7,795 nt of DNA from an uncultured Sulfurovum sp. Lineage in GTDB: Bacteria; Campylobacterota; Campylobacteria; Campylobacterales; Sulfurovaceae. Location: NCBI GenBank assembly GCA_947311605.1, contig CAMZLC010000027.1, positions 1 to 7,795 on the forward strand, in the 5' to 3' direction. The notes under the pieces were generated by a model, which was given only the letters and a program-made list of their open reading frames with translations, was not told the DNA's origin and did not search any database. The position numbers and the translations under genes were made by a program. This document shows positions 1 to 5,526 of this stretch, piece after piece. The number at the start of each line of letters is the position of its first letter. Positions within the stretch are counted from its first letter, which is position 1.

Positions 1-164
1 GGGATTTTGAAGCCCATTTTGTCTTTTGATTTTTCATTGAATGCTTTGCAGAACTCCATGATATTGACACCTCTTTGACCCAATGCAGGGCCAACCGGTG
101 GTGAGGGATTGGCTTGACCTGCGGGGATCATCATTTTAAACTTTTCAGCAATTTTCTTTGCCAT
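1..164 (-). CDS. rplK: Ribosomal protein L11, 5' part (cut by window edge)
   Basis: This is the N-terminal 54 codons of ribosomal protein L11, the large-subunit protein of the GTPase-associated centre, which binds 23S rRNA and helps EF-G, release factors and RelA act on the ribosome. The translation begins MAKKIAEKFKMMIPAGQANP and continues with the L11 signature PSPPVGPALGQRGVNIMEF, which holds the proline-rich hinge of the N-terminal domain. The rest, including the rRNA-binding C-terminal domain, lies outside the window. The ATG at 164-162 is preceded by AAGAAGGAAG, a strong ribosome binding site. It follows nusG in the same direction after 56 bp, the usual secE-nusG-rplK order, so it is probably co-transcribed with it. 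The identification is secure. Confidence 0.97.
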   Translation of the reverse strand, partial: MAKKIAEKFKMMIPAGQANPSPPVGPALGQRGVNIMEFCKAFNEKSKDKMGFKI

Positions 165-205
165 GTTAACTTCCTTCTTTTAGAGTGATTACGCTACCTA
201 TTTTA

Positions 206-222
206 AGTCCTTGCGCAAGACT
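206..222 (-). other. Small hairpin at the nusG/rplK junction
   Basis: The perfect palindrome CTTGCGCAAG (210-219) has flanking AGT/ACT arms with one bulged base. The minus-strand RNA could form a roughly 6-bp stem with a GCGC loop just at the nusG stop codon. It is followed by TTAAAAT and not by a U run, so it is unlikely to be a strong terminator. It may be a processing or attenuation site between nusG and rplK. It could also be chance, because the stem is short. Confidence 0.25.
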
Positions 223-751
223 AGATTATCTTTTCTACCTGGGTATAGAGAATTTCAACCGGTGTATTTCGTCCGAATATGGATACATTTAGCTTCAACT
301 TTCCATGGTCGAGATCATACTCTTCTACCATGCCTGTAAAGTTTGCAAATGGTCCATCAATAATACGCACCATTTCTCCTGTTTCAAAGTCTACCTTTGG
401 ACGCGGAGCACCTTGGTTCTCCATTTTGTCCAAAATCACTTTGATATCAGCATCCGTGAGTGCCGTTGGTGTCTTCTGCTCCCCGATAAATCTAGAAACA
501 CGAGGAAGGCTCTGTATCTTGTGCCAAAGATCGGTATCGAGATCAATACAGGCGAATACATACCCAGAATACAGTGTTCTTTCTGTAATTTTCTTCTCGC
601 CATTTTTGACCTCGATCACCTCTTCGGTAGGCACAACGATCTGCTCTACTTTCTCCTCAAGACCATAGTCTTTTGCCAACTGCTCTATCCCTGCTTTGAC
701 AGATTTTTCACTGCCAGAATAGGTCTGTATTGCGTACCATTGATAAGCCAT
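221..751 (-). CDS. nusG: Transcription termination/antitermination factor NusG
   Basis: NusG (176 aa) is the universal transcription elongation factor that binds the RNA polymerase clamp through its NGN domain and contacts Rho or ribosomal protein S10 through its KOW domain. Residues 1-108 form the NGN domain, starting with WYAIQTYSGSEKSV and containing the conserved YSGYVF segment (61-66). The C-terminal KOW domain runs from about 122 to 176, with GEMVRIIDGPFANFTG at 125-140 as the KOW core. The length matches the family. The ATG lies 12 bp after the secE stop, and the binding site AAGGAAA overlaps that stop codon (TAAGGAAA), which suggests translational coupling to secE. Its place in secE-nusG-rplK is typical. 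Identification is essentially certain. Confidence 0.98.
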   Translation of the reverse strand: MAYQWYAIQTYSGSEKSVKAGIEQLAKDYGLEEKVEQIVVPTEEVIEVKNGEKKITERTLYSGYVFACIDLDTDLWHKIQSLPRVSRFIGEQKTPTALTDADIKVILDKMENQGAPRPKVDFETGEMVRIIDGPFANFTGMVEEYDLDHGKLKLNVSIFGRNTPVEILYTQVEKII

Positions 752-763
752 CTGTGCGTTTCC

Positions 764-943
764 TTATAGTGTCGATGAAACGATAGCTGACATCGTCATA
801 TCAACCAGTGCTAAAAATATAGAGATTACTGTCACAACTAGCAATACTGCTACAAATGCCTGTCGTACCTGAACTTTAGTTGGAAAGATAACTTTATCTA
901 ATTCAATTCTTGCGTTTTTAAATAATTTTGTTAATTTTCCCAT
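764..943 (-). CDS. secE: Preprotein translocase subunit SecE
   Basis: This 59-aa protein is the short form of SecE, the small inner-membrane subunit that clamps the two halves of the SecY channel. It has an amphipathic, positively charged N-terminal segment (MGKLTKLFKNARIELDKVIF) with the E-L-x-K-V-x-x-P-T pattern typical of SecE. One hydrophobic transmembrane helix follows, at about residues 30-50 (FVAVLLVVTVISIFLAL). The start chosen is the ATG at 943-941, preceded by AAAGGG with a 6-base spacer. An in-frame ATG at 970 would begin inside tRNA-Trp and is rejected. The gene lies between tRNA-Trp and nusG, as in many bacteria. The single-TM length is normal outside the enterobacteria, where SecE has three helices. 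Confidence 0.95.
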   Translation of the reverse strand: MGKLTKLFKNARIELDKVIFPTKVQVRQAFVAVLLVVTVISIFLALVDMTMSAIVSSTL

Positions 944-959
944 TGTGAACCCTTTGTTG

Positions 960-1035
960 TGGCAGGCCAAGAGGGACTCGAACCCCCGGCACCTGGTTTT
1001 GGAGACCAGTGCTCTACCAACTGAGCTATTGGCCT
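960..1035 (-). tRNA. trnW: tRNA-Trp (anticodon CCA)
   Basis: The minus strand folds as a complete cloverleaf of 76 nt. The acceptor arm AGGCCAA pairs with TTGGCCT, the discriminator is G, and the CCA end is encoded. The D-arm begins TAGCTCAGTTGGTAGAG, the anticodon arm is CTGGT-CTCCAAA-ACCAG giving anticodon CCA (Trp), and the T-arm carries GGTTCGAGTCC. It sits between rpmG and secE and is probably excised from their common transcript. Confidence 0.97.
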
Positions 1036-1062
1036 AAATTTAAACGAAAGAGATCAGCCCTA

Positions 1063-1215
1063 TTAGAGCTTCATCTCTTTGTGTTCAGTATGCGCCCTAC
1101 ACCATTTGCAATACTTCTTTAATGTCAGTTTGCCGGTAGTCGTCTTTTTATTCTTGGTAGTGTGATAGTTTCTTCTTGTGCACTTTTCACATCCAAGATG
1201 AATGGTTTCTCTCAT
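1063..1215 (-). CDS. rpmG: 50S ribosomal protein L33 (zinc-binding C+ type)
   Basis: This 50-aa gene is L33, a small protein of the 50S subunit near the E site. The translation starts MRETIHLGCEKCTRRNYHTT and ends with a lysine-rich segment and AHTEHKEMKL. Two cysteine pairs (C9/C12 in CEKC and C36/C39 in CKWC) form the zinc ribbon of the C+ class, in contrast to the cysteine-free C- paralogues that many bacteria induce under zinc starvation. The ATG at 1215-1213 follows an AGGAGA ribosome binding site. It lies 99 bp after tuf and 27 bp before tRNA-Trp in the same direction. It was recognised by reading the minus strand directly and is certain from sequence and context. Confidence 0.96.
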   Translation of the reverse strand: MRETIHLGCEKCTRRNYHTTKNKKTTTGKLTLKKYCKWCRAHTEHKEMKL

Positions 1216-1251
1216 AATATCTCCTATATTTCAAGGTACCTACAAGAGATA

Positions 1252-1283
1252 CCCCTACAAAATAACCCCGTAGGGGCAAGCCC
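1252..1283 (-). promoter_or_regulatory. Competing hairpins in the tuf-rpmG spacer
   Basis: The segment GTAGGGG (1270-1276) can pair over 7 bp with CCCCTAC (1252-1258), leaving an 11-base loop. Its GGGG can instead pair with the adjacent CCCC (1266-1269) across a 3-base loop; on the minus strand this second hairpin is followed by TTATTTT and resembles a weak intrinsic terminator. A third option pairs GGG (1274-1276) with CCC (1281-1283). The pairings exclude each other, so the site could lower transcription past tuf or act as an RNA-processing point. The pairing is seen directly; the function is inferred. Confidence 0.4.
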
Positions 1284-1314
1284 TCGTGGTTGTCCCAAGT
1301 AGAGCGAGTAATTT

Positions 1315-2523
1315 CTACTCGATAACCTTGGACACAACACCGGCACCAACCGTTCTTCCGCCCTCGCGAATAGCGAATCTTGTACCCTCTTCGAGCGCAA
1401 CCGGCGCGATCAGTTCAACCACTACTTTTACATTATCGCCAGGCATGACCATCTCTGTGCCCTCTGGCAGTGTGACTGAGCCAGTTACATCCGTTGTTCT
1501 TATGTAGAATTGCGGTCTGTAATTATTGAAGAATGGCGTATGTCTCCCGCCTTCCTCTTTAGTAAGGATATAGACTTCACCTTCAAACTTGATATGTGGC
1601 GTGATAGAGCCTGGCTTACAAAGAACCATACCTCTTTGTACTGCCTCTTTTTCGATACCACGGATAAGGACACCGCAGTTGTCGCCTGCCTGACCACAAT
1701 CCATCTCTTTTCGGAACATCTCTACGCCAGTCACGGTCGTCTTCTGGGTATCTTTGATACCTACGATTTCGATACTGTCGCCCACACATACCTGACCTCT
1801 GTCGATCTTACCTGTTACCACGGTACCACGACCCTGAATAGAGAAGATGTCTTCGATTGGCATCAAGAAATCCTGATCGATCTCTCTCTTTGGCTCTGGG
1901 ATATAGGCGTCGACCTCGTCCATCAGTTTGATGATCTTATCAGACCACTCACCAAGCTTGCCTGTCTTCGCTTCTTCTAGCGCCTGGAATGCAGAACCTG
2001 CTACGATGGGTGTATCATCTCCTGGAAATTCATACTCTTCGAGAAGCTCGCGTACTTCCATCTCTACAAGCTCCAGCATCTCCTCTTTATCTTCATCATC
2101 AAGCTGGTCTTCTTTGTTCAAGAATACAACGATATAAGGAACACCTACCTGGCGCGAGAGAAGGATATGCTCTCTAGTCTGAGCCATTGGTCCATCAGTG
2201 GCAGCGATAACCAAGATCGCACCGTCCATCTGGGCAGCACCGGTGATCATATTCTTGACATAGTCGGCGTGACCTGGACAGTCAACATGCGCATAGTGTC
2301 TGTTCTCAGTCTCGTACTCTACGTGAGAAGTCGCGATAGTAATCCCTCTTTCTCTCTCTTCTGGCGCATTGTCGATGGCATCATAATCCATGAATGCAGA
2401 GTCGTTTTTTGTTGCAAGCACTGCCGTGATTGCAGCTGTCAGTGTTGTTTTACCGTGGTCAACGTGACCGATAGTACCCACATTGACATGCGGTTTGGTT
2501 CGTTCAAATTTTTCTTTAGCCAT
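1315..2523 (-). CDS. tuf: Elongation factor Tu
   Basis: EF-Tu (402 aa) is the GTPase that delivers aminoacyl-tRNA to the ribosomal A site. All GTP-binding motifs are present: P-loop GHVDHGKT (19-26), switch I RGITIATSHVEY (59-70), DCPGH (81-85, with catalytic His85) and NKED (136-139). The latter matches N-K-x-D, followed by QLDDED. Domains II and III follow at full length and end with the conserved RFAIREGGRTVGAGVV stretch. The ATG at 2523-2521 is preferred because AGGAG lies 7 bases upstream. An in-frame ATG two codons earlier would leave a 1-base spacer. Upstream are four tRNA genes, and downstream are rpmG, tRNA-Trp and secE. This tRNA-tuf linkage is ancient. Only this tuf copy is visible in the window. 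Confidence 0.99.
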   Translation of the reverse strand: MAKEKFERTKPHVNVGTIGHVDHGKTTLTAAITAVLATKNDSAFMDYDAIDNAPEERERGITIATSHVEYETENRHYAHVDCPGHADYVKNMITGAAQMDGAILVIAATDGPMAQTREHILLSRQVGVPYIVVFLNKEDQLDDEDKEEMLELVEMEVRELLEEYEFPGDDTPIVAGSAFQALEEAKTGKLGEWSDKIIKLMDEVDAYIPEPKREIDQDFLMPIEDIFSIQGRGTVVTGKIDRGQVCVGDSIEIVGIKDTQKTTVTGVEMFRKEMDCGQAGDNCGVLIRGIEKEAVQRGMVLCKPGSITPHIKFEGEVYILTKEEGGRHTPFFNNYRPQFYIRTTDVTGSVTLPEGTEMVMPGDNVKVVVELIAPVALEEGTRFAIREGGRTVGAGVVSKVIE

Positions 2524-2557
2524 TTTCATTCTCCTAGCTGTTTTGTATTTTACGGTT

Positions 2558-2568
2558 GATATTATATC
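2558..2568 (-). promoter_or_regulatory. Possible secondary promoter (-10) for tuf
   Basis: A perfect -10 hexamer TATAAT (minus strand, 2566-2561) lies inside the 11-nt palindrome GATATAATATC, about 38 bp before the tuf ATG. No good -35 element is found at 16-18 bp; the hexamer there is GAAGTC. It could give a tuf transcript independent of the tRNAs, but could equally be a chance AT-rich match. Confidence 0.35.
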
Positions 2569-2618
2569 TAAATCCGCTTAGAAGACTTCCTCTCGGCGCC
2601 CTCAACCCCATGCCCTTA

Positions 2619-2690
2619 TATGGACAGGACTACTATATTTACAAAGTTAACAGTCGTGCTGCGCCTTCAAATATAAAACTCCTGTCCATA
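2619..2690 (-). promoter_or_regulatory. Long hairpin in the tRNA-Thr/tuf spacer
   Basis: TATGGACAGGA (2619-2629) is exactly complementary to TCCTGTCCATA (2680-2690), an 11-bp perfect stem. Inside it, after a symmetric 5x5 internal loop, ATATTT (2635-2640) pairs with AAATAT (2669-2674). The remaining loop of 28 bases holds weaker local pairings. The element lies within the polycistronic transcript between tRNA-Thr(GGT) and the tuf start, and shows no coding potential. It may be a processing site (RNase III-like double-stranded target) that frees the tRNAs from the tuf mRNA, or a leader control element. The structure is seen directly; the role is inferred. Confidence 0.6.
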
Positions 2691-2711
2691 CAGACGCGCT
2701 TGTATACTTTC

Positions 2712-2786
<75 letters not shown>

Positions 2787-2887
2787 AAATAAAGATTTCT
2801 CTTCTTTGCATATTTTAGTGCTAGATTGTTTGAAAAGCTTTGGGTGAAGTTACTAAGAAAAGATCATTTCACACAGCTCCCAGTTTA

Positions 2888-2964
2888 TGGAGCGGGAAAC
2901 GGGACTCGAACCCGCGACCCTCAGCTTGGAAGGCTGACGCTCTAGCCAACTGAGCTATTCCCGC
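2888..2964 (-). tRNA. trnG: tRNA-Gly (anticodon TCC)
   Basis: This is a complete 77-nt tRNA. The acceptor GCGGGAA pairs with TTCCCGC, with discriminator T and an encoded CCA. The anticodon loop CTTCCAA within a GTCAG/CTGA-type stem gives TCC (Gly), and the T-loop reads GGTTCGAGTCC. It is separated by 101 bp from tRNA-Thr(GGT) downstream; that spacer shows no gene and only weak pairings. Its position matches glyT in the E. coli cluster. Confidence 0.97.
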
Positions 2965-2988
2965 GTCTAAAATTGCTACAACACTTTA

Positions 2989-3073
<85 letters not shown>

Positions 3074-3117
3074 TATGTGTTATATAATACTGGTCAAACA
3101 CTGATAAAAAATATTTC

Positions 3118-3194
3118 TGGAGCTGGTAAAGGGACTCGAACCCCCGACCTGCTGATTACAAATCAGCTGCTCTAGCCAGCTGAGCTACACCAGC
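3118..3194 (-). tRNA. trnT: tRNA-Thr (anticodon TGT)
   Basis: This is a complete 77-nt tRNA and the first transcribed element of the operon. The acceptor GCTGGTG pairs with TACCAGC, with a G-U wobble at the last pair, followed by discriminator T and an encoded CCA. The anticodon arm GCTGA-TTTGTAA-TCAGC gives TGT (Thr). It lies about 25 bp downstream of the predicted transcription start and corresponds to thrU in E. coli. Confidence 0.97.
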
Positions 3195-3218
3195 ACCGTA
3201 AATATTCCATCCTAAAAT

Positions 3219-3255
3219 GGAGTGAGATTATAGTCAAAACTAAATTAAATGTCAA
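3219..3255 (-). promoter_or_regulatory. Consensus sigma70 promoter of the tRNA-tuf operon
   Basis: On the minus strand, TTGACA (3255-3250) and TATAAT (3232-3227) are both perfect consensus hexamers separated by exactly 17 bp. Transcription should start near 3219-3221, leaving a leader of about 25 bases before tRNA-Thr(TGT). Upstream, 3256-3290 is very A+T rich and could act as an UP element. The initially transcribed leader can form a small hairpin (TCCAT/ATGGA, 3206-3221). A perfect promoter fits a stable-RNA operon. It is notable here because vegetative promoters of studied Campylobacter and Helicobacter lack a conserved -35. Confidence 0.9.
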
Positions 3256-3295
3256 TAGTATTTAACCATATATTTTAATTTTCTCTTTTTTTGGC

Positions 3296-3301
3296 TAAAA
3301 T
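3296..3301 (+). promoter_or_regulatory. Probable -10 element for the yaaA operon
   Basis: TAAAAT at 3296-3301 lies 27 bp before the yaaA ATG and follows a long A/T-rich tract with T runs (3271-3292). There is no TTGACA-like hexamer at the right spacing (TTTTAA is there), which matches the Campylobacterota type of promoter with a -10 and a periodic AT-rich upstream region. It is divergent from the tRNA-operon promoter and shares the same AT-rich spacer. Confidence 0.5.
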
Positions 3302-3328
3302 ACGGCACATTCAATACAAGACAGACCT

Positions 3329-4078
3329 ATGAAAATATTATTGGCTCCAAGTGAAACAAAAAGATCCGGCGGCGAAGAACCGTTCATGCTAGAGAGTCTG
3401 CTTTTTGCAGACCTCCTACCTTATCGTACACAACTTCTGCATCGCTATACCAATGTACTGCAAAAAGGCGACATGGCTGCACTCTCTGTTATGTTTGGGC
3501 TCAAAAAAGAAGCCGATATCCTAAGGTATGCTCATGACATCATCCATAAACCTGCTATGAAGGCGATCGAACGCTATACGGGTGTTGCCTTTGGCTATCT
3601 GGATTACGAGACGCTTGACGCGCATGCAAAAGGCTACCTGGATACCCATCTCCTGATTTTTTCCAATTTGTTCGGGGTACTAGGTGCAGGAGATTTTATC
3701 CCAGAATACCGCCTACAGCAAGGAAAACCTATCGGAGAGATCAAGCCTGAATCCTTCTACCGTCCTCCGCTCAAGCAACTACTCGACCACTATTTAGATG
3801 GCGAAGAGATCCTCGATATCCGTGCAGGCTTCTACGATAAATACTATAAACCCTCCCATCCCTACACCACACTTAAGTTTATCAAAGAGGGCAAGATAGT
3901 CAGTCATTGGGCAAAGGCCTACCGTGGCATTGTTTTGCGAAAGATAGCCGAGGCAGGCATTGACTCACTGGAGGCATTCATGAAGCTGCCGATCGAAGGT
4001 TTGCATATTCACGAGATCCAAACCAAGAAGAACAAGACTGAAATTGTCTATACTATAGAGACCCAGGCAACTCTATGA
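3329..4078 (+). CDS. yaaA: YaaA/UPF0246 family peroxide stress protein
   Basis: This 249-aa protein belongs to the YaaA (UPF0246, DUF328) family. E. coli YaaA is induced by OxyR under H2O2 stress and limits damage by lowering free intracellular iron. Family hallmarks are visible: the N-terminal MKILLAPSET, AIERYTGVAFGYLDYETL (79-96), LLIFSNLFGVLGAGDFIPEYRL (108-129), ILDIRAGFYDKYY (161-173) and HWAKAYRGIVLRKIAE (193-208). The length matches the family (about 250-260 aa). No signal peptide or membrane segment is seen, so it should be cytoplasmic. The start codon has only a weak binding site, so the mRNA may have a short leader. Its stop overlaps the next start as ATGA, so the downstream gene is translationally coupled. 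The biochemical activity is known only in outline. Confidence 0.9.
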   Translation: MKILLAPSETKRSGGEEPFMLESLLFADLLPYRTQLLHRYTNVLQKGDMAALSVMFGLKKEADILRYAHDIIHKPAMKAIERYTGVAFGYLDYETLDAHAKGYLDTHLLIFSNLFGVLGAGDFIPEYRLQQGKPIGEIKPESFYRPPLKQLLDHYLDGEEILDIRAGFYDKYYKPSHPYTTLKFIKEGKIVSHWAKAYRGIVLRKIAEAGIDSLEAFMKLPIEGLHIHEIQTKKNKTEIVYTIETQATL

Positions 4079-4407
4079 AAAAAAATCTATTTGAAATGGC
4101 TCCTAATTTTGAAGAGGGGTGGAAATCGGATAAGCAAAAGAAAAGGCACACAGAACCTATTAGGGAAGAGAGGACACCCGACAAACATCTTCTCTATTGC
4201 ACCCAAGAAAAACGCAGGGGAAAAGTCGTGACCATTGTCCAGCCTTTTTATCTCAACAAGCAGGCGCTGCAAACCCTGCTTGCGACGCTCAAGAAGAAAC
4301 TGGGAACAGGAGGCACCATCAAAAACAACACACTAGAACTGCAAGGTGATGTAGCAAAAAATCTACATACTGAACTTACCAGACTCCTGTTCGGGTACAG
4401 AAGATGA
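4075..4407 (+). CDS. SUI1/YciH-like translation initiation factor family protein
   Basis: This 110-aa basic protein has a SUI1 (eIF1-like) domain at about residues 40-110. Diagnostic motifs are KRRGKVVTIVQPF (46-58), LKKKLGTGGTIKNNTLELQGD (72-92) and a C-terminal helix ending in LLFGYRR. The bacterial members (E. coli YciH) can bind the 30S subunit and influence start-codon selection and initiation-complex stability. YciH has been linked to stress-related down-regulation of translation. The N-terminal 38 residues are charged, probably flexible and poorly conserved. It overlaps yaaA upstream and the zinc-finger gene downstream by 4 bp (ATGA) each, so all three are likely made together. Family membership is firm; the exact role in this organism is unknown. 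Confidence 0.88.
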   Translation: MKKNLFEMAPNFEEGWKSDKQKKRHTEPIREERTPDKHLLYCTQEKRRGKVVTIVQPFYLNKQALQTLLATLKKKLGTGGTIKNNTLELQGDVAKNLHTELTRLLFGYRR

Positions 4408-4736
4408 CTGCAACAGAAAAGAGCGAGATCGAAGAGACTATTGCTGCAGAGATTCAACAACTAGAAGCACAGATTGAGATCCTGCAGGAAAAGACCAAGC
4501 CCATCTCACCAGATTGTAGCCTAGGAAGGCTCACTAGACTGGAGGCCATGGGAGAGAGCCATGTCAACCACACAGTACTGGATACATCAAGACTCCGACT
4601 TGCCCGACTCCATAATGCACTCCTGCGCATTGAGCTAGATGGATTTGGTACCTGCATAGACTGTGGAGAAGAGATAGGTACGGGGCGGATGCGCATCCGC
4701 CCCGAAAGTGTACGATGCATCTCCTGCGCAACATAA
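4404..4736 (+). CDS. DksA/TraR family C4-type zinc-finger protein
   Basis: This 110-aa protein has an N-terminal acidic coiled coil (about residues 5-75, with a hairpin turn near 30-45) and a C-terminal zinc finger, C84-x2-C87-x17-C105-x2-C108, exactly the DksA/TraR spacing. Members bind the RNA polymerase secondary channel and alter promoter opening, with or without ppGpp. It is shorter than classical DksA (about 150 aa). At the coil tip it carries SLGRLTRLEAM in place of DksA's D-x-x-D-x-A, so it is probably a DksA-like paralogue of the short family and not canonical DksA. It is the last gene of the yaaA operon, in ATGA overlap with the SUI1 gene. It ends 24 bp before the converging repressor gene, with no obvious terminator between them. 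Confidence 0.9.
   Translation: MTATEKSEIEETIAAEIQQLEAQIEILQEKTKPISPDCSLGRLTRLEAMGESHVNHTVLDTSRLRLARLHNALLRIELDGFGTCIDCGEEIGTGRMRIRPESVRCISCAT
4681..4704. repeat. Perfect 24-nt GC-rich palindrome inside the zinc-finger gene
   Basis: Bases 4681-4704 read identically on both strands: CGGGGCGGATGC followed by its exact reverse complement. It encodes T-G-R-M-R-I-R-P within the zinc-finger loop between C87 and C105. The RNA would form a stem of about 10 bp with a tetraloop. The local G+C is far above the surroundings. No T run follows it on either side, so it is not a standard terminator. It might be a protein-binding site, an mRNA stability or pausing element, or a result of codon choice in an Arg-rich stretch. 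Confidence 0.75.
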
Positions 4737-4760
4737 CCCCAAGAGACTGACGGATTCATC

Positions 4761-5414
4761 TCACAATGATTCTATATTGCCTACTACTTTTCCTACGATC
4801 GAAACCTCCTCAGGAGAGAGCACTTCGGGGGAGTAGTTTTTATTGTCCGAGATCAACTCTACCATGCCGTCTGCTCTTTGGCGGATTCGCTTGATAAAAA
4901 GTCCTGCAGTCGTAGAGGCAATGAAGATACCATCCCTGTTAATATCGGCCTGTGTTCTGTCGACAAAAACGATCGAACCGTCCTGAAGGGTTGGCTCCAT
5001 AGACTCACCATCTACATGGATGGCCTCCAGTGCCGTGTTGCCGAGTCCAACCATATTGTGCATGATTTTTTCATCCAATGTGATCGTTTCAAAATCCTCG
5101 TCAAACACCTCTGCCCCGCCTCCGGCACTGGCACGGATATCTGCAAAATATCGTATCTGGAAAAATTTATTGGTCTCCTCGATCAGCATGTCCACTGCCT
5201 GATCGAAAAAGAGCCAGTTGACAGAGATCTTCTTCTGTGCACAAAATTGCAGTATCTCTTCATAGGGGATCGAGTTACGCTTTTTCATGGTAGCAAAAGT
5301 CGTTTGGGGGATGCCTAGCTCACTGGCTACATCTTTATCAAAAATTTTTTTGCTTAAGTCTCGCTCTGAAATGACATCCTTAAGTTTGTCTATAATTGCC
5401 TTAAAGTCTACCAC
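4761..5414 (-). CDS. LexA/CI-type transcriptional repressor with S24 autoprotease domain
   Basis: This 217-aa regulator has an N-terminal helix-turn-helix of the phage-repressor type (about residues 22-70; KDVASELGIPQTTFATMKKR is the HTH core, followed by INWLFF-like SVNWLFF). A C-terminal peptidase S24 domain follows (about 90-217). The cleavage site is ASAGGG (A97-G98), the nucleophile Ser138 lies in VDGESMEPTL, and the general base Lys175 in LFIKRI. The 37-residue Ser-Lys distance equals that of LexA. The expected behaviour is dimeric DNA binding relieved by RecA-stimulated self-cleavage after DNA damage. The start is GTG at 5414, 6 bases after AAAGGAG. The gene diverges from a very small gene, with a large palindrome between them. 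No other phage genes are visible, so it may be a host or relic regulator. Confidence 0.92.
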   Translation of the reverse strand: MVDFKAIIDKLKDVISERDLSKKIFDKDVASELGIPQTTFATMKKRNSIPYEEILQFCAQKKISVNWLFFDQAVDMLIEETNKFFQIRYFADIRASAGGGAEVFDEDFETITLDEKIMHNMVGLGNTALEAIHVDGESMEPTLQDGSIVFVDRTQADINRDGIFIASTTAGLFIKRIRQRADGMVELISDNKNYSPEVLSPEEVSIVGKVVGNIESL

Positions 5415-5444
5415 CTTCTACTCCTTTGGGTTCTATTTAAGAGA

Positions 5445-5453
5445 ATTATAGCA
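5445..5453 (-). promoter_or_regulatory. Extended -10 promoter of the repressor gene
   Basis: TGCTATAAT (minus strand, 5453-5445) is a perfect extended -10 element. The predicted start is near 5438, about 24 bases before the GTG start, leaving room for the AAAGGAG binding site. The -35 position (TCATAC at 17 bp) is poor and lies inside the 29-bp palindrome at 5463-5491, suggesting autoregulation. Confidence 0.65.
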
Positions 5454-5462
5454 GAAAATAGC

Positions 5463-5491
5463 TAAAAGTATGACAATTTGACATATTTTTA
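5463..5491. promoter_or_regulatory. 29-bp near-perfect palindrome, probable repressor operator
   Basis: The sequence is centred on T5477 and pairs at 12 of 14 positions; mismatches are only at 5468/5486 and 5473/5481. The core is TATGaCAA-t-TTGaCATA, flanked by TAAAA and TTTTA arms. The form (odd-length dyad, about 17-bp core) is typical of LexA/CI-type dimer operators. It lies between the divergent promoters, over the -35 region of the repressor gene and about 22 bp upstream of the -10 of the small gene, so it could control both. The palindrome is seen directly; that it is bound by the adjacent repressor is inferred. Confidence 0.7.
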
Positions 5492-5511
5492 CTATTATTC
5501 TTTCACAATCA

Positions 5512-5526
5512 CTATAATCTCTATAG
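5512..5526 (+). promoter_or_regulatory. -10 element of the small divergent gene, within an inverted repeat
   Basis: TATAAT at 5513-5518 is a perfect -10 hexamer, with predicted start near 5525 and a leader of about 25 bases. It is embedded in a second, smaller dyad, CTATA-atctc-TATAG (5512-5526, 5-bp arms). A TTGACA at 5478-5483 lies inside the large palindrome but is 29 bp away, too far to be its -35. The small dyad could be a further control site or chance. Confidence 0.55.

Noticed and set aside
944..970. Upstream in-frame ATG for secE
   Set aside because: It would start inside the acceptor end of tRNA-Trp and lacks a binding site. The ATG at 943 has AAAGGG at proper spacing and fits SecE.
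2524..2529. Alternative tuf start two codons upstream
   Set aside because: It is only 1 base from AGGAG. The ATG at 2523 has a 7-base spacer and gives the family N-terminus MAKEKF.
1286..2559. Several open frames on the plus strand across tuf
   Set aside because: They are antisense to a highly conserved gene, have no family resemblance and no binding sites.
2787..2887. 101-bp spacer between tRNA-Thr(GGT) and tRNA-Gly as a possible additional RNA gene
   Set aside because: No cloverleaf, strong hairpin or open frame with a binding site was found; only weak 5-bp pairings.
4681..4704. Palindrome as an intrinsic terminator
   Set aside because: It is inside the coding sequence, 30 bp before the stop, and no T tract follows on either strand.
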